Shown: piece by piece, positions 30,153 to 40,537 of the stretch
Layout of the letters: every line of letters starts with the position of its first letter
Numbering within the stretch: position 1 is the stretch's first letter
NCBI GenBank assembly: GCA_032622095.1
Contig: CP136067.1
Location: 129,103,990 to 129,167,989, forward strand
Origin: Siphonodentalium dalli
Taxonomy: Eukaryota > Mollusca > Scaphopoda > Gadilida > Siphonodentaliidae
Length of the DNA: 64,000 nucleotides
Reading direction: 5' to 3'
Position numbers and translations under genes: made by a program
The notes under the pieces: generated by a model
Databases searched by the model: none
Seen by the model: the letters and a program-made list of their open reading frames with translations, nothing else
What the model was told of the DNA's origin: nothing

Positions 30153-30613
30153 GTGACCCGCCATATCAAATCCAGTCGGAAGTCAGGATTTTTTTTACCA
30201 TGTGCCAATGCATTCTCTTATATATGCGAGTCGACCATAGGTCGCCTCGCATATATAAGAGAATGCATTGGCCTAACAATTTTTTTTACAATTTTAATAA
30301 ATTTTTCTTGTATTCTTTAACAATTTTATAATTTCACCCATACATAGCCCCAGACAAACATGAGCAGACGACACTCTTCTATATGCTTCTATATATGTGT
30401 GGGGCTCCCTGCAGGGTAATGGATGTTTTTTATTTTATGTCCTAAAAATTGTAAGAAACATTTATTTAAAAAAAAATGATAACAAATTGTTAGGCCAATG
30501 CATTCTCTTATATATGCGAGGCGACCTATGGTCGACTCGCATAGATAAGAGAATGCATTGGCACAGGGTAAAAAAAATCCCGACTTACGACTGGATTTGA
30601 TATGGCGGGTCAC
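30153..30613. mobile_element. Composite PAL element with two facing palindromes and an outer inverted repeat
   Basis: The outer repeats are GTGACCCGCCATATCAAATC then CAGTCG, inverted at the right end. Inside each arm is a near-perfect ~75-bp palindrome (30202-30275 and 30494-30570) built on GCCAATGCATTCTCTTATAT, ATGCGAGTCGACC and ATAGGTCGCCTCGCAT. The two palindromes are reverse complements of each other. The AT-rich spacer (with GACAAACATGAGCAGACGAC) is shared with the copy at 63179-63551. Confidence 0.85.
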
Positions 30614-31431
30614 ATTTCAGAGTTCACCCATGGTGGAACTAATTTTACAGCATTACTAGGGATGCTACTTTGACCAATATAGGATTTAATTTATCCGGCC
30701 AACCTGGAAATCATGTTGATCGAAAGAAAGGTATGGCAAGGATTCACGATCAGAATCTGCACTTCCATAAACAAAATTATGAATAACATTATTACAAGAG
30801 TTCATTTCAAATTGTGGCAGAGATACCACCTGAAAGGATACATCCATACTACCATGGGTGACAAAGTCATGTGCCTTTGGGTCTTTTGGATTTGAGGTTC
30901 ATCGCGTGTTTGTGATCACTGGTCTATCCTTTCCCTTAGTATATTGATATTTTCCATGATAAAATTTTAACAATATTATTAGGTAATTGATCAGAAATCG
31001 CCGATGATGCGGCCAATGTGGGTGGTGTGCTTTTGGATGCCTTATTTTATGGATGTAGCCGATTGTTTTGAAATATGTACAGTTTTATTCTCCGTAATAT
31101 TTGAAGGCATTTAAGAGGTAGTTGAGGTGCGACCCTCGTGATTATACTATCAGTAAATTGTCACGGTGGAGGCCTTTGATGTAGAGGCTCTCTTATAATT
31201 AACTGGAGGAAACACGAATCCATCAAAACTAGTTTCCTCCGGGTCACTGGAAAAGATGTCTATATAACACATCATCAGCATTGACTGGTTCAATATCTAT
31301 AATTAGGACTGGTATATCCGAAAAAAAACCCCAGCTTTTTTGTCCGCCATAACGAAAAAAATATGTTGCCTCGACGATCGTTAGAAAAGAAGTAATTATA
31401 ACACGTCCACGTCACATACTGACGGACGAGG
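30614..31431. other. Unassigned DNA
   Basis: Nothing recognised; small open frames only. Confidence 0.4.
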
Positions 31432-31803
31432 TCAAGTGACCAATTTTGAATTGGGATTTCCATGCAAATCTCCACAGCAAAAGTTATATATGAAGCAATT
31501 GCCATATCATTAAACAGGCATAACAGATAACTGGCGGCTGGGCTTCGCAAATAGGCAATTTATTTTTATAAATTTATTTCTGAGTATTTTTTTCTGGAAT
31601 TAACAACACTTGACCTAGTTTTGAGAAACCAATAAAAAATTCAAAAATAAATACATCACATTCTAATGGAACAAATTCCACGCCGACCCGCAAGATAAAT
31701 GTGTATTGTTTTCAATACCGCACACACTCCGAAATATTTGCAACTCTGTAACTTTTGCTGCGGAGATTTGCATGGAAATGCCCATTCAAAATGGGTCGCT
31801 TAA
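31432..31803. repeat. Foldback with ATGCAAAT octamers in both arms
   Basis: Left arm 31432-31500 contains CAATTTTGAATTGGGATTTC and CATGCAAATCTCCACAGC. Right arm 31741-31803 carries the inverse (GCTGCGGAGATTTGCATG, GAAATGCCCATTCAAAATG). The spacer is about 240 bases of AT-rich DNA. Each arm contains the POU/Oct octamer ATGCAAAT, which may be coincidental. Confidence 0.7.
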
Positions 31804-32163
31804 ACCCACACTTAAGCCATCCACGAGATGGTGACATGCCATAGATTGGTTTGACCTTTTTTCTACTCACTTCACTGGGTGCAACTGACCGCTTTGTATT
31901 GACTCTCGACGGCCGCGTTCGCGAAGATATGCTATTTTACTTCCGTGAATCCCCGCAAATTATGAGAGCGAGTATGGCAGAGAATCGAGAGACTTAATTA
32001 GTGACGTTTTTGCCAAATGTTTGAACGGGAAACTTGTATTTCGCAACCGGACTAATATTGCATTAAAAACAACAATAAAAAAACAAAAAACAAAAAAACA
32101 AGAGAACATCTAGTTTTGCCATATTTCTTTTAAAAGTAATTAAGAAGATAAATGTCACAATGT
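31804..32163. other. Unassigned DNA
   Basis: No feature apart from an A-rich tract (AAAAACAAAAAACAAAAAAA) at about 32080-32100. Confidence 0.4.
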
Positions 32164-32325
32164 TTTAACCCTTCCATAACTGGAACTGCCTGCAATTTTG
32201 TGAAAACCATGTGCCAGTGCATTCTCTTATATATGCTAGGGAACCTCGAATATAAAAGAGAATACATCGGCACAGGATCTTTAATGCTGCAACAGCGCAA
32301 CTCCCGTCGTGGAAGGATTTTATGT
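32164..32325. mobile_element. PAL-family element with both termini
   Basis: TTAACCCTTCCATAACTGGA at the left and, inverted at the right, CTTCCACGACGGGAGTTG. The centre is GCCAGTGCATTCTCTTATAT opposed by TATAAAAGAGAATACATCGG. This copy shows that the full element ends in TTAACCCTTCCA-type sequence. Confidence 0.75.
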
Positions 32326-32744
32326 CATTTTCTGTCTCAGTTCCTGGGAAATATTGGGAAATAAATGATTTCCTGGTGACAGAAGCTGAATGGTTTCTCG
32401 ACCCAGAATTGTTATTTTATACCTTAAATCTATACAAAATAAGTTCGGGGACGAGATGACCATGATCATTATATACAGCTTAGAGCAAAACTGCACAAAG
32501 GGTTAATGGGGGATTTCGGAAGTAACTACAAAATAAGGTTATTCTATACATGTAAACCCGTTTGTGTTGTCATTTTGTTAGTTCAAATTTCTTTCGACTT
32601 CAATCAGCTTGTGATGTTGGTTGTTATAGATGCTCGTTTACGTCTAAGACCCATCCTATCACTTGCCTATAGCGGAGTTTAAACCAATATTCGAAGCCAT
32701 GTTCAGACTGATACGTTTTCTCTCGATGGAAGTGTTTATTTTTT
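32326..32744. other. Unassigned DNA
   Basis: No feature recognised. Confidence 0.4.
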
Positions 32745-33000
32745 AACCCTTCCAGAAATTTTGCGAAAACCCTGTGCCAATGCATTCTCTTACATATGCG
32801 AGTCTCCCATGGGGAGTCTCACACATACAAGATTACTCATTGCGATAACAATATGTACCTTTACCTTGTAAGCCAGTGCATTCTCTTATAAAGGCCAGGC
32901 TCCCTTCGGGACACTCGCACATCCATGTATAAGATAATGCATTGGCACATGATATTTAATGTTGCCCATGCGGCGAAACTCACACCATGGACATGTTAAG
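32745..33000. mobile_element. PAL-family composite, diverged, two palindromes
   Basis: TTAACCCTTCCAG..TTTTGCGAAAACCCTGTG, then a palindrome around GCGAGTCTCCCATGGGGAGTC (32786-32830). A second follows around CAGGCTCCCTTCGGGACACTCG (32876-32945), ending GGCACATGATATTTAATG and CATGGACATG..TTAA. Confidence 0.65.
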
Positions 33001-33003
33001 GCT

Positions 33004-33096
33004 GTTCCCGTAGCCGAGGTGGTTAGGTCGTGGCCCACCATGAACATGTTAAGGCTGTCCCCGTAGCTGATGTGATTAGGTCGTGGATAAAATCAT
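33004..33096. repeat. Tandem duplication of a tRNA-like 5' segment
   Basis: ATGTTAAGGCTGTTCCCGTAG..GTGGTTAGGTCGTGG occurs twice (about 32992-33036 and 33046-33087). GTAGCCGAGGTGGTTAGGTC resembles a tRNA D-arm/A-box, and GGATTTGAACCACGA just downstream resembles an inverted T-arm, so the parts are not colinear with a tRNA. A SINE head is possible; no functional tRNA can be folded from what I see. Confidence 0.35.
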
Positions 33097-33161
33097 TGGA
33101 GCCTGGATTTGAACCACGACATGGCAAAACTCGGACCGATGAGTTAAGGGACATATTAATG

Positions 33162-33232
33162 TGCCATTCTGATCGATACATGGCCATTCTGATCGATACA
33201 TGGCCATTCTGATCGATACATGGCCATTTCGA
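33162..33232. repeat. 20-bp tandem repeat, 3.5 copies
   Basis: GCCATTCTGATCGATACATG repeats every 20 bases. Confidence 0.9.
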
Positions 33233-34252
33233 TACGAAATGAGACAGGAACATTTGAAGCCATACACACTCATACTGAGTCCCAGCCTCCACAACTTAAA
33301 AAAATATATGTATTATGCACGTATTTTAACATAAAATCTAGTCGGATTAGATTGTAGACATGTTATATTATATATCATTGTGACCATAAGCCATAACATA
33401 ACACTCCTCCCGATAACAAAAAAGCGTCTTGATCGACCGATATTACAACTGGTTGAAATTGAAGGAGAATTGGACCTTTTGAACCGTATGCCGTTCTCGT
33501 AACCATGGTAACATTATTTTGCTCACCACAACATAGCTTTGTCCCACTCGTTGGAAGAAATAATCACAGATAACTCGAGAAATTACGTTAACGTTTCATT
33601 GTAAAGAAGCAAGGCACCACGCTTTGTATCTTTATACAGAAAAGCGATGAGGCAAATGACCTACATATAATCAGCAAAATTCGCACCTACCGAAACGCTC
33701 ACACACTAAGAGCACAACCAATCCACACCCGTATTAGATTATATACATATACCCCACGTCAGTATGGCGCATGTACCAGTCTGACTATATAGTTAGGATT
33801 ATACATACTGTAGATAGACATGTAATGTGCAAATCGAGTTATATCAGTTTATCATAACATTCAAAAATCAGAATTAATGTTTGATATTAATATGTTGAAT
33901 ATTCAACATTTTTTGTAATAACTTTTTTGAACCAAAAGTGTACTATTAACAATTACTTTGGTACAATTTAAAAAAATTCAAAGTAAAACAAATCAATTTA
34001 TTTGGAAACGGATTATTTCCAGCACCAATTGCTCACGAAAGTAAGAAATAACTAATTGGATTTCGAAAGAAATGGAATTTGATAAAAAATATAACATTTT
34101 ATACTAACACCGTATATATAGCTCGGTTTGTACATTATGCCTGTCTGTATAGTCCCGATTTGAACATGAGCCAGACCTGTCAAATGAGGGCGCAACTTTT
34201 CGGTGAACTGTTCTGATAAACACTAGCCGACTTCACGTCACAGAGTGAAGAC
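33233..34252. other. Mostly unassigned DNA with one dispersed segment
   Basis: 33418-33470 (GCGTCTTGATCGACCGATAT, TACAACTGGTTGAAATTGAA) is nearly identical to 54940-54990, where it lies between two SINE-like units. Nothing else recognised. Confidence 0.45.
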
Positions 34253-34580
34253 TTAACCCTTTACCCAACAGAAGGGCCATGTGCCAATGCACTCTCTTAT
34301 ATATGCGAGTCGACCATAGGTCGCCTCGCATATATAAGAGAATGCATTGGCTTTAAGAAAAAATGGTAAAAAGTGTTTAGGCCAATGCATTCTCTTATAT
34401 ATGCGAGGCGACCTATGGTCGACTCGCATATATAAGAGAATGCATTGGCACAATGTGGTCAAGGAGCCGGTTCCAATGATGTCCATATTTGTATGGTTCT
34501 ATTGAGACAGACCGAAGATATTTTAGGCTGTTGAAGCTTTATTTGGCCGGTTTTGGCCGGTTTGTTGGTTAAAGGGTTAA
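34253..34580. mobile_element. Composite PAL element with complete TTAA ends
   Basis: TTAACCCTTTACCCAAC at the left and, inverted at the right, TTAACCCTTTAACCAAC. Two near-perfect palindromes of about 75 bases (34280-34352 and 34380-34455) face each other across a 25-base spacer. A 100-base module follows (CAAGGAGCCGGTTCCAATGA, GACAGACCGAAGATATTTTA, GGCCGGTTTTGGCCGG), shared with 44400-44538. This is the best defined copy of the family. Confidence 0.88.
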
Positions 34581-34599
34581 GTGTGCTAATAATGGAACT

Positions 34600-34942
34600 G
34601 TATCTTTGCCTACTTCAATTTGAACCAATGTCATTGACTGACGAAGACGAGAAAGTTTACACTTTCTGTACTGAATGGATTAACCCATTCGGTAATAAAA
34701 GATATACCTTGGAACGGTCAAATAATTATTTGGGGGATGTCCATGTAATAAAACAGCCGACAGACAGAAAAACAGCCGACAGACAGAAAAACAGATAATA
34801 CAATAGCAGAATGATTCATATCCATTGGTGGGGAATGTTCAGATAATAAGTTCAACAAACAACCTATGTGTTGAACTTAGTATTTGAACATTTCCTGTGG
34901 GGACTACTCGTCAATGAGTATTCAGTACAGAAAGGGTTAATG
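34600..34942. mobile_element. G-family element
   Basis: Left TGTACTGAATGGATTAACCC and right TATTCAGTACAGAAAGGGTT followed by AA form an inverted pair. ACAGCCGACAGACAGAAAA occurs twice in tandem near 34755. A further inverted pair, GTTCAACA..CCTATGTGTTGAAC, lies near 34850. Related blocks are at 43138-43202 and 60384-60562. Confidence 0.6.
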
Positions 34943-35724
34943 TGAACAGATCTTGGTCCAGTTCTACACCGAGAACGACATTGAACAAACCCATGATTCG
35001 GACCGCGTCAACAAGAAGCCAAGTCAAAAAGAAGAACACATGGAGCTAAGATGCTATGCATCTGATTTCTAGTGGACGAAGCGCGATCACGTGTCAGCGA
35101 GTAGTCTGACCATTGCCCGACAAGCGAACTATCGCACGGGCTAATGTGTTCGAACTATTACCCGCTTCGTGATGCAATGGTTGGCGCGAGGCGAGAATTA
35201 TGGCATCGGTCAATAGTCCTGCTTGCTATTCAAAAGATGGCGCTCGCTATTATACGCCAAGGCAGTCAATATGTGTTCTATTATATATGAAATAATTTCC
35301 ATCTTGAACCAACGGTGATGCCAGCAGATGGACTAATAGTTCTAAGACTACAGCCCAGGCGACAGTTCGCAAAATTCTGGCCTCGCGCCAGAATCGTGAC
35401 AATACAGAATCGGGCGATAGTTCTCTATGGAAACTACACTCTATACACACTACGCTCTGACACGTGGTCACGCTTAGTCCAATCACAAGACAGCGTGACC
35501 CTCTATGAACTCGACGTATATAATTGTACCCAACGTTTTGTTTTTCGTTCTTGTAGACACGATACGTTTTTAGTCGTTAGCACAATTTGCAAAATTACAC
35601 AGCTTCAGTTATATGGACGTGTGGCTTCTGATGTGTGGTTGTATATACTATAACACATGTCATGGTACGACGTGAAACGCACCCATTGGCAAACCAACCG
35701 TGTCCTCGACATATATAGATTCTC
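34943..35724. other. Unassigned DNA
   Basis: Open frames of 78 and 112 codons on opposite strands overlap here without recognisable motifs. No repeat seen. Confidence 0.4.
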
Positions 35725-36096
35725 AACCCGTCCAATGACTGGGGCTTCCTGAAATTTTGCGAAAACCCTGTGCCAAAATGCATTATATTATATATGCGTA
35801 TCACCCATAGGGCTCTTCGCATATATACGAAAATGCATTGGCCTAACAATATTTACCTTGATATTGTAGGCCATTGGATTCTCTTATATATACGAGGCTC
35901 CATATGGGAGACTCTCATATACAAGAGAACGCACTGGCACAGATCTTTAAAGTCACACAAGCGCAGCACCCGTCATGAACCTCAGGTAAGTTTTTTCAGA
36001 GCATATATCAGATTTGTTTTCGCCGGTCTCCGATGGGTTCAGGGAATATTTTAATGCTGCTCCAGCGGATCTCCCGTTTGGAACCCCATGAAAGGG
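35725..36096. mobile_element. PAL-family composite, diverged
   Basis: CCAATGACTGGGGCTTCCTG..AAAACCCTGTGCC at the left; palindromes at 35775-35842 and 35876-35940; then GGCACAGATCTTTAAAG, and a second right-end copy TTTTAATGCTGCTCCAGCGG finishing AAAGGGTTAA at 36096. Confidence 0.65.
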
Positions 36097-36656
36097 TTAA
36101 ACATTTCAGTGCCTACATATTTTGTTATGATGACAATTGTTACTCAATATCGGAATCTGACTTTCTTGATCGTCGCTATAAGCGTGAACAGAATCACATT
36201 ATGTGTGGTGTAGGACTATCTATAACAGCTGCGCGTTAGTAATATAGAATACGTGCAACCAACAGTAAATCCCATTACTTTCAGTAACATTCAACAAAAT
36301 ATTACAGCACAGTCAATGACTGTCAGTCAACCGCAAATTGCCGCAAGTCTGATCAGATCTTGCTATGAGATTGTTGCGTGAAATTTGTGGTTGGCTGACA
36401 TTCTCGTAATATATTATGAATGAATGGGTTACCCTGCTATTTGTTCCAGACTATATGTATAGGCACACATGCAATACCAACACAATGTAGGATTGTCGCC
36501 ACAGACACACTCAACTACACGGAGCTTATAAATAGTATTGCTGGACTATATTTGGGTGATTCTGCACGCCATGATGTGGCAATGACAAGTATAGCATTTA
36601 CATCTAATCATCAGAAGTTACACGCAGTTGATAATATGAGACAGACTATTAGTCGA
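36097..36656. other. 3' flank of the minus-strand gene at 36657
   Basis: No repeat recognised. I do not see a clear AATAAA on the minus strand close to the stop codon, so the 3' end of the transcript is undefined. Confidence 0.4.
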
Positions 36657-39062
36657 CTAATTAGTCACAGAGAGATATTCATCGTCATCGGACATGCTCA
36701 GCAGGTCATCATTTAACTGCTCCATTTGCATCCGCAAGTTCTGAAGGTGCACGTGAATATCCTTCATTTTCAGCCGCGCGTCCTTATAGGCATCCGTAGA
36801 TTCCGACTCTTCTTCGGGCTCAAGCGGATGGTCAAACAACCGAAAGTCCTCTTCACGCGCATCACGCGCATCTGACCAATAATCACCATGACTACCATCC
36901 TTATAGGCACTGTTGACTATTGTGCAGCTCAGAAGCACTTCTGATCCTTGCTGCGGTTCTGTGTATGTTTTACAGAGTAAAACTTCACACTCGTCCTCGT
37001 CATCTCCCAGAATTCCATCTGTGCTGACGTCATCGCGATGTTCGGAGATACTCAGATCTGATTCTGTCCGGGAATAACACGTTGACCCACGAGAGCCACG
37101 CCCATTAGACATAAAATCGGGAGATCTTAACGTAACACCAGAACAAAGATTACTTGACGACTGGTCGTCCGGTTTGCGCAAGACTGCTTGAAGTTCTTCG
37201 AGTTCTGCGCAGTTATCCTCATTTCCGCCATATGTGACGTCAGTTTCCTCGATACTATCTGGTTTGTATCTGAAGTCCATTTGCTTTCTCTTTTCAATGT
37301 TATTGGGTGTGAGCACTCCGCTACAGTCTGAATCCGTCTGCGCAAAAATATCCGCTGCCGTCACGGCTTCTCCGCTCGGAGTTGAAAGTTCACCTTCAGA
37401 AGATTCGGATGCAGGATGCGCCCTTCGCGGCCATATCGAACCACCAGAACCAATGGGAGATAGCTGCTGTGATCCCGAGCTATCCGGTCGATTTGGAGGA
37501 ATAAGTTTCCCAGGTCTACCAGCAGTAACGGATCCGGTGTCAGTGTGTTCTATTAGAGATAACTCGTTTGGGGGACACACAATCATCAACGGTTCCAGTA
37601 TTTTGTCGAACATCGAATCCAGATCCCTCTGAGTCTTTGGTACATTCTCCTGCTGCACATGCGCGGCACACACAATGCTTTCTTCCTCAACACCTTGCGG
37701 AGAATCTGCGCGATTATCAATCAAATCCGTATGTACGTTGTCATACTGCGAATATTCAAGATCATTGCTATCATCCGATACGTTATCCGTGCAAATGTTA
37801 TCATCCGATACGTTATCCGTGCAACTTTTATCATTCGATAGGTTATCCGTGCATATTTCAGAAACAGATTCGCATGGTTTAGTACTACCCTTGGTTGTTT
37901 CAACCGGTATTACAGATACCTGTGATACATCGGTGTAGTTTGCGCTACATGTGTCAACTGCAGTTGATGAGTTTTGGGACTCCACCGCGCCACGAGTCTC
38001 AACCGAATGTGCGGATTTTGGTAATGCCTGTACGATATCCGTGTCACTTGCCCCAGTCGGAGTTACGGTATTCGGCAATGCAGCTGTCATGCCTGCATCA
38101 ATAGTTTCGACTGGAGTCACGGGTTTCGGTTGTGACTCTGTGCTGCTCACATTACACGCCTTGTCTTGCCCTTCAAGAGCAGGAACAATATCGACAACAC
38201 GTTTTCCAACACAGGCGCCATCAACACTGGATCCATCACTCACGTGGCTGTCGTTATTCTTTTCTTCTGTTTTGTTATCGGTAGAAACTTTGTCGACGCT
38301 CGATCCCTCGACCAAGGCTTTATCGTCCTTCGTTTCCTTTTGCCTCTCGGCGTCGACAGCTTTTTGAAGGAAAGATAGCCTGTCACACCCTTCACCCCCA
38401 TAATCATATATTATAGATTGTGATCTATGTTCTAGGTAATCATCCGGGTTCTCGATGTCAAAATACTCGTCTTCAGAAGTCGCTGACCCCGTAGAGAGCG
38501 TCGAATCTTCAAACGTCACTGTCCCACGTGTTCCTTTTTTGTTGCCTTGATCTTTGTCAGAATTACCCAGAATGCCATCCTGATGTGCTTTACTTTTGTC
38601 TCGTGTCTCGACTCCATTCTGTTTAGTGACGTCATCGTTGTTGCTGTTCCGTTCAAGTGATTTTCTCTGTCTATTGGGCGACCTTATGGTGCAACAACTG
38701 TTGACCTCATTCTTCGAGTCCCTATCTCTAGTTGGCGCATTCCCCATCGGCGCGGCTTGAGGTGGCCGATCTATTACCGGAGATGGCAGAACAATCGCCG
38801 AAGAAGGCCAATCGATTGCCGAAGATGGCCGAATGATCGCCGAAGGTGGGCGAACGATCACCGGAGATTCATCGAGCGATCTGAAGACGTGGGGTGAGTT
38901 AGTTTGGGTGAGAAGTTGATCGACTTCGTGGGTTGTCGCACCATTATGTGTTGCGGTTGTTATGGCGACGGTTGCGTTAGAGTTTTCGGGGTTATTTACG
39001 TCAGAGGTATTAGCAGGGTGGTTAGTAAAAGCTGCGGTGCTGCTCGCGTCTTCCTCACTCAT
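36657..39062 (-). CDS. 801-residue acidic, Ser/Thr-rich, probably disordered protein
   Basis: One uninterrupted frame. An in-frame TAG lies directly before the ATG, so this start is the earliest possible in the exon. The protein is rich in Ser, Thr, Asp, Glu, Asn and Pro, has no signal peptide or membrane segment, and is mostly low-complexity. Local repeats include PSSAI/PSPVI copies near residues 75-100 and tandem CTDNVSDD copies around 405-430. Acidic clusters occur throughout. The C-terminus (about 758-790: ARLKMKDIHVHLQNLRMQME, then QLNDDLLSMSDDDEY) is a predicted amphipathic helix or coiled coil. It suggests a scaffold or adaptor, but I do not recognise a family. A splice acceptor at 39122 supports an upstream non-coding exon. 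Codon use looks ordinary and GC is higher than in the flanks, as expected for coding sequence. Confidence 0.7.
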   Translation of the reverse strand: MSEEDASSTAAFTNHPANTSDVNNPENSNATVAITTATHNGATTHEVDQLLTQTNSPHVFRSLDESPVIVRPPSAIIRPSSAIDWPSSAIVLPSPVIDRPPQAAPMGNAPTRDRDSKNEVNSCCTIRSPNRQRKSLERNSNNDDVTKQNGVETRDKSKAHQDGILGNSDKDQGNKKGTRGTVTFEDSTLSTGSATSEDEYFDIENPDDYLEHRSQSIIYDYGGEGCDRLSFLQKAVDAERQKETKDDKALVEGSSVDKVSTDNKTEEKNNDSHVSDGSSVDGACVGKRVVDIVPALEGQDKACNVSSTESQPKPVTPVETIDAGMTAALPNTVTPTGASDTDIVQALPKSAHSVETRGAVESQNSSTAVDTCSANYTDVSQVSVIPVETTKGSTKPCESVSEICTDNLSNDKSCTDNVSDDNICTDNVSDDSNDLEYSQYDNVHTDLIDNRADSPQGVEEESIVCAAHVQQENVPKTQRDLDSMFDKILEPLMIVCPPNELSLIEHTDTGSVTAGRPGKLIPPNRPDSSGSQQLSPIGSGGSIWPRRAHPASESSEGELSTPSGEAVTAADIFAQTDSDCSGVLTPNNIEKRKQMDFRYKPDSIEETDVTYGGNEDNCAELEELQAVLRKPDDQSSSNLCSGVTLRSPDFMSNGRGSRGSTCYSRTESDLSISEHRDDVSTDGILGDDEDECEVLLCKTYTEPQQGSEVLLSCTIVNSAYKDGSHGDYWSDARDAREEDFRLFDHPLEPEEESESTDAYKDARLKMKDIHVHLQNLRMQMEQLNDDLLSMSDDDEYLSVTN

Positions 39063-39121
39063 CTACGTTTGTACGGCGTGTACAACGGAGCTATTTGCCA
39101 TTGCCAATCCATCTTAGAACA

Positions 39122-39145
39122 CTGCAATAGAAAAAGAAACATGTC
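39122..39145 (-). promoter_or_regulatory. Splice acceptor upstream of the 801-residue ORF
   Basis: Read on the minus strand, TTTCTTTTTCTATTGCAG is a strong polypyrimidine tract plus AG, ending at 39122. It is followed by about 59 bases of leader before the ATG at 39062. The gene therefore probably has at least one upstream exon at higher coordinates, which I could not locate. Confidence 0.55.
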
Positions 39146-39600
39146 ATTATGACATATACTAAGGCCGAAACACAAGTTTGACTCGTGTTCACTAAACTAC
39201 GTTTTTATAATCGGAGGAAGTAATTGTATGCATCGGGATCAATAATATTCATACGACTTGTACTGCCAGACGAGGTCTAATTTCCGACCACTGAATTATT
39301 ATAGCGCGTGGTTCATTACCATTTTCAAACAGTTTCAAAATTAAAGTCACTGGTTGCAAACTTTTTCAAAATGGTGATGCAAATGAAATTTAGACGTGAA
39401 ATGACTTTGTCCGGACTGAAGAGGGAACAATGAATTTAAAATTCTCAGTTGACACCTCGGTCTCAAGCCATCGTTAGTGCATACACAGGATACAAATTCA
39501 CGAGGTTGACTATCACATGTACATGTATTTTTAAAACTTTATTTGAAAATCTTTTTAAAACACTTCTCCGGTACGTGACTTCTGGGTTGCAGAACACAAG
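39146..39600. other. Unassigned DNA upstream of the 801-residue gene
   Basis: Likely intron or 5' region of the minus-strand gene. No exon or promoter can be defined. Confidence 0.35.
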
Positions 39601-39745
39601 TCAGAGAACAATAGAAATCACCACACAAGAGTCTTCTGGTTCGTATCGACCATCAGACGGATGGGCGGACGGACGACGGACGGGGGTGGTGACAATAGCT
39701 CCACCGGAGACTTCGTCTCAGGTGATCGAAAAGTACTGTTATTTT
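39601..39745 (+). mobile_element. SINE/MITE 3' module with GGAC tract and hairpin
   Basis: CATCAGACGGATGGGCGGAC..GGACGACGGACGG is followed by ACAATAGCTCCACCGGAGAC and TTCGTCTCAGGTGATCGAAAA. CACC-GAGAC pairs with GTCTC-GGTG. From memory, this arrangement (GGAC repeat, then an 'AATAGCTC..' hairpin ending in an A-rich tail) is a common dispersed module in mollusc genomes. Its 5' boundary is not clear. Confidence 0.55.
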
Positions 39746-40084
39746 TTATAAAGTTATCATTTTTTGCGGCGACCCAACATCATCATAGCAACTTAGCCAT
39801 TTAATGAGGGGTAATACACGCGCATCGTGTATCTTAGTGACATTTTACAATAGTTTCAAAACTGGAATCACCAATGGGAGATGCAAATATAATGTAGAAC
39901 ATATAGTTTGAACAATATGTTGATCTACGGGAACGTACATTATTAAAGAACAACAAACAAATGTGAAATATGATGTTATGCAATGGAAATGATTCGATAT
40001 CGAGAATTATTATTTCGTTAAATTTGGTTTGGGGTTAGGACTCAATATCCATATCTCTCATAATATCAGTAACCCACCGATGTA

Positions 40085-40320
40085 CTCCATGACTGGAGCT
40101 TCCTGAATTTTTTTCGAAAACCCTGTGCCAAGCATTCTATTATATATATAAGAGAATGCATTGGCCTAACAAATTTTATAATATTTTTTATAATTGTTAA
40201 AGAATGTGAGAAAAAATGAAAAAAATGCTAAAAAATTGTTAAAGAATGTAAGAAAAAAATGATAAAGAATGTAAGAAAAATTGTTTAAGAGTGTAAGAAA
40301 AAATGATAAAAAGAAAAGAT
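40085..40320. mobile_element. PAL-family left end followed by AT-rich repeat
   Basis: CCATGACTGGAGCTTCCTGA, GAAAACCCTGTGCC and a collapsed palindrome (AAGCATTCTATTATATATAT, AAGAGAATGCATTGGCC). To 40320 there follows a low-complexity run of AATGTAAGAAAAAATGAT-like copies, the same spacer type found in the composites at 34.3 and 44.2 kb. Confidence 0.65.
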
Positions 40321-40492
40321 AACAAGTGAACCTGCGGGCGTGTGTTCGTATCGGGTGTTTTAATTGCTAAAATTCACTGGTTTTGAACTGGTGGAGTATG
40401 ATCTCTTGGGGCATAGCCAGATACTTAGGCGGTAGCGTGACAGATGATGTTAGAAATTGAAGTTGGACATCCCATTTGTCTCCAGTGTTCTT

Positions 40493-40537
40493 TAACCCTG
40501 TCAGTGCCAAGTCGAACTTGGCACTGAAAGTGTTATC
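40493..40537. repeat. 44-bp TTAA-type palindrome
   Basis: TTAACCCTGTCAGTGCCAAG opposed by CTTGGCACTGAAAGTGTTAT around TCGAA. The arms match the ends of the 124-bp element at 55297-55420. Confidence 0.7.

Noticed and set aside
33004-33125. A functional tRNA gene
   Set aside because: The A-box-like segment and the T-arm-like segment are in opposite orientation, and no cloverleaf can be formed; at most a tRNA-derived fragment.
35315-35653. A 112-codon plus-strand gene
   Set aside because: Overlaps an equally long open frame on the other strand, contains no domain and has no transcription context.
37127-38367. Several plus-strand open frames of 60-138 codons under the 801-residue gene
   Set aside because: They are antisense shadows of the longer minus-strand frame.
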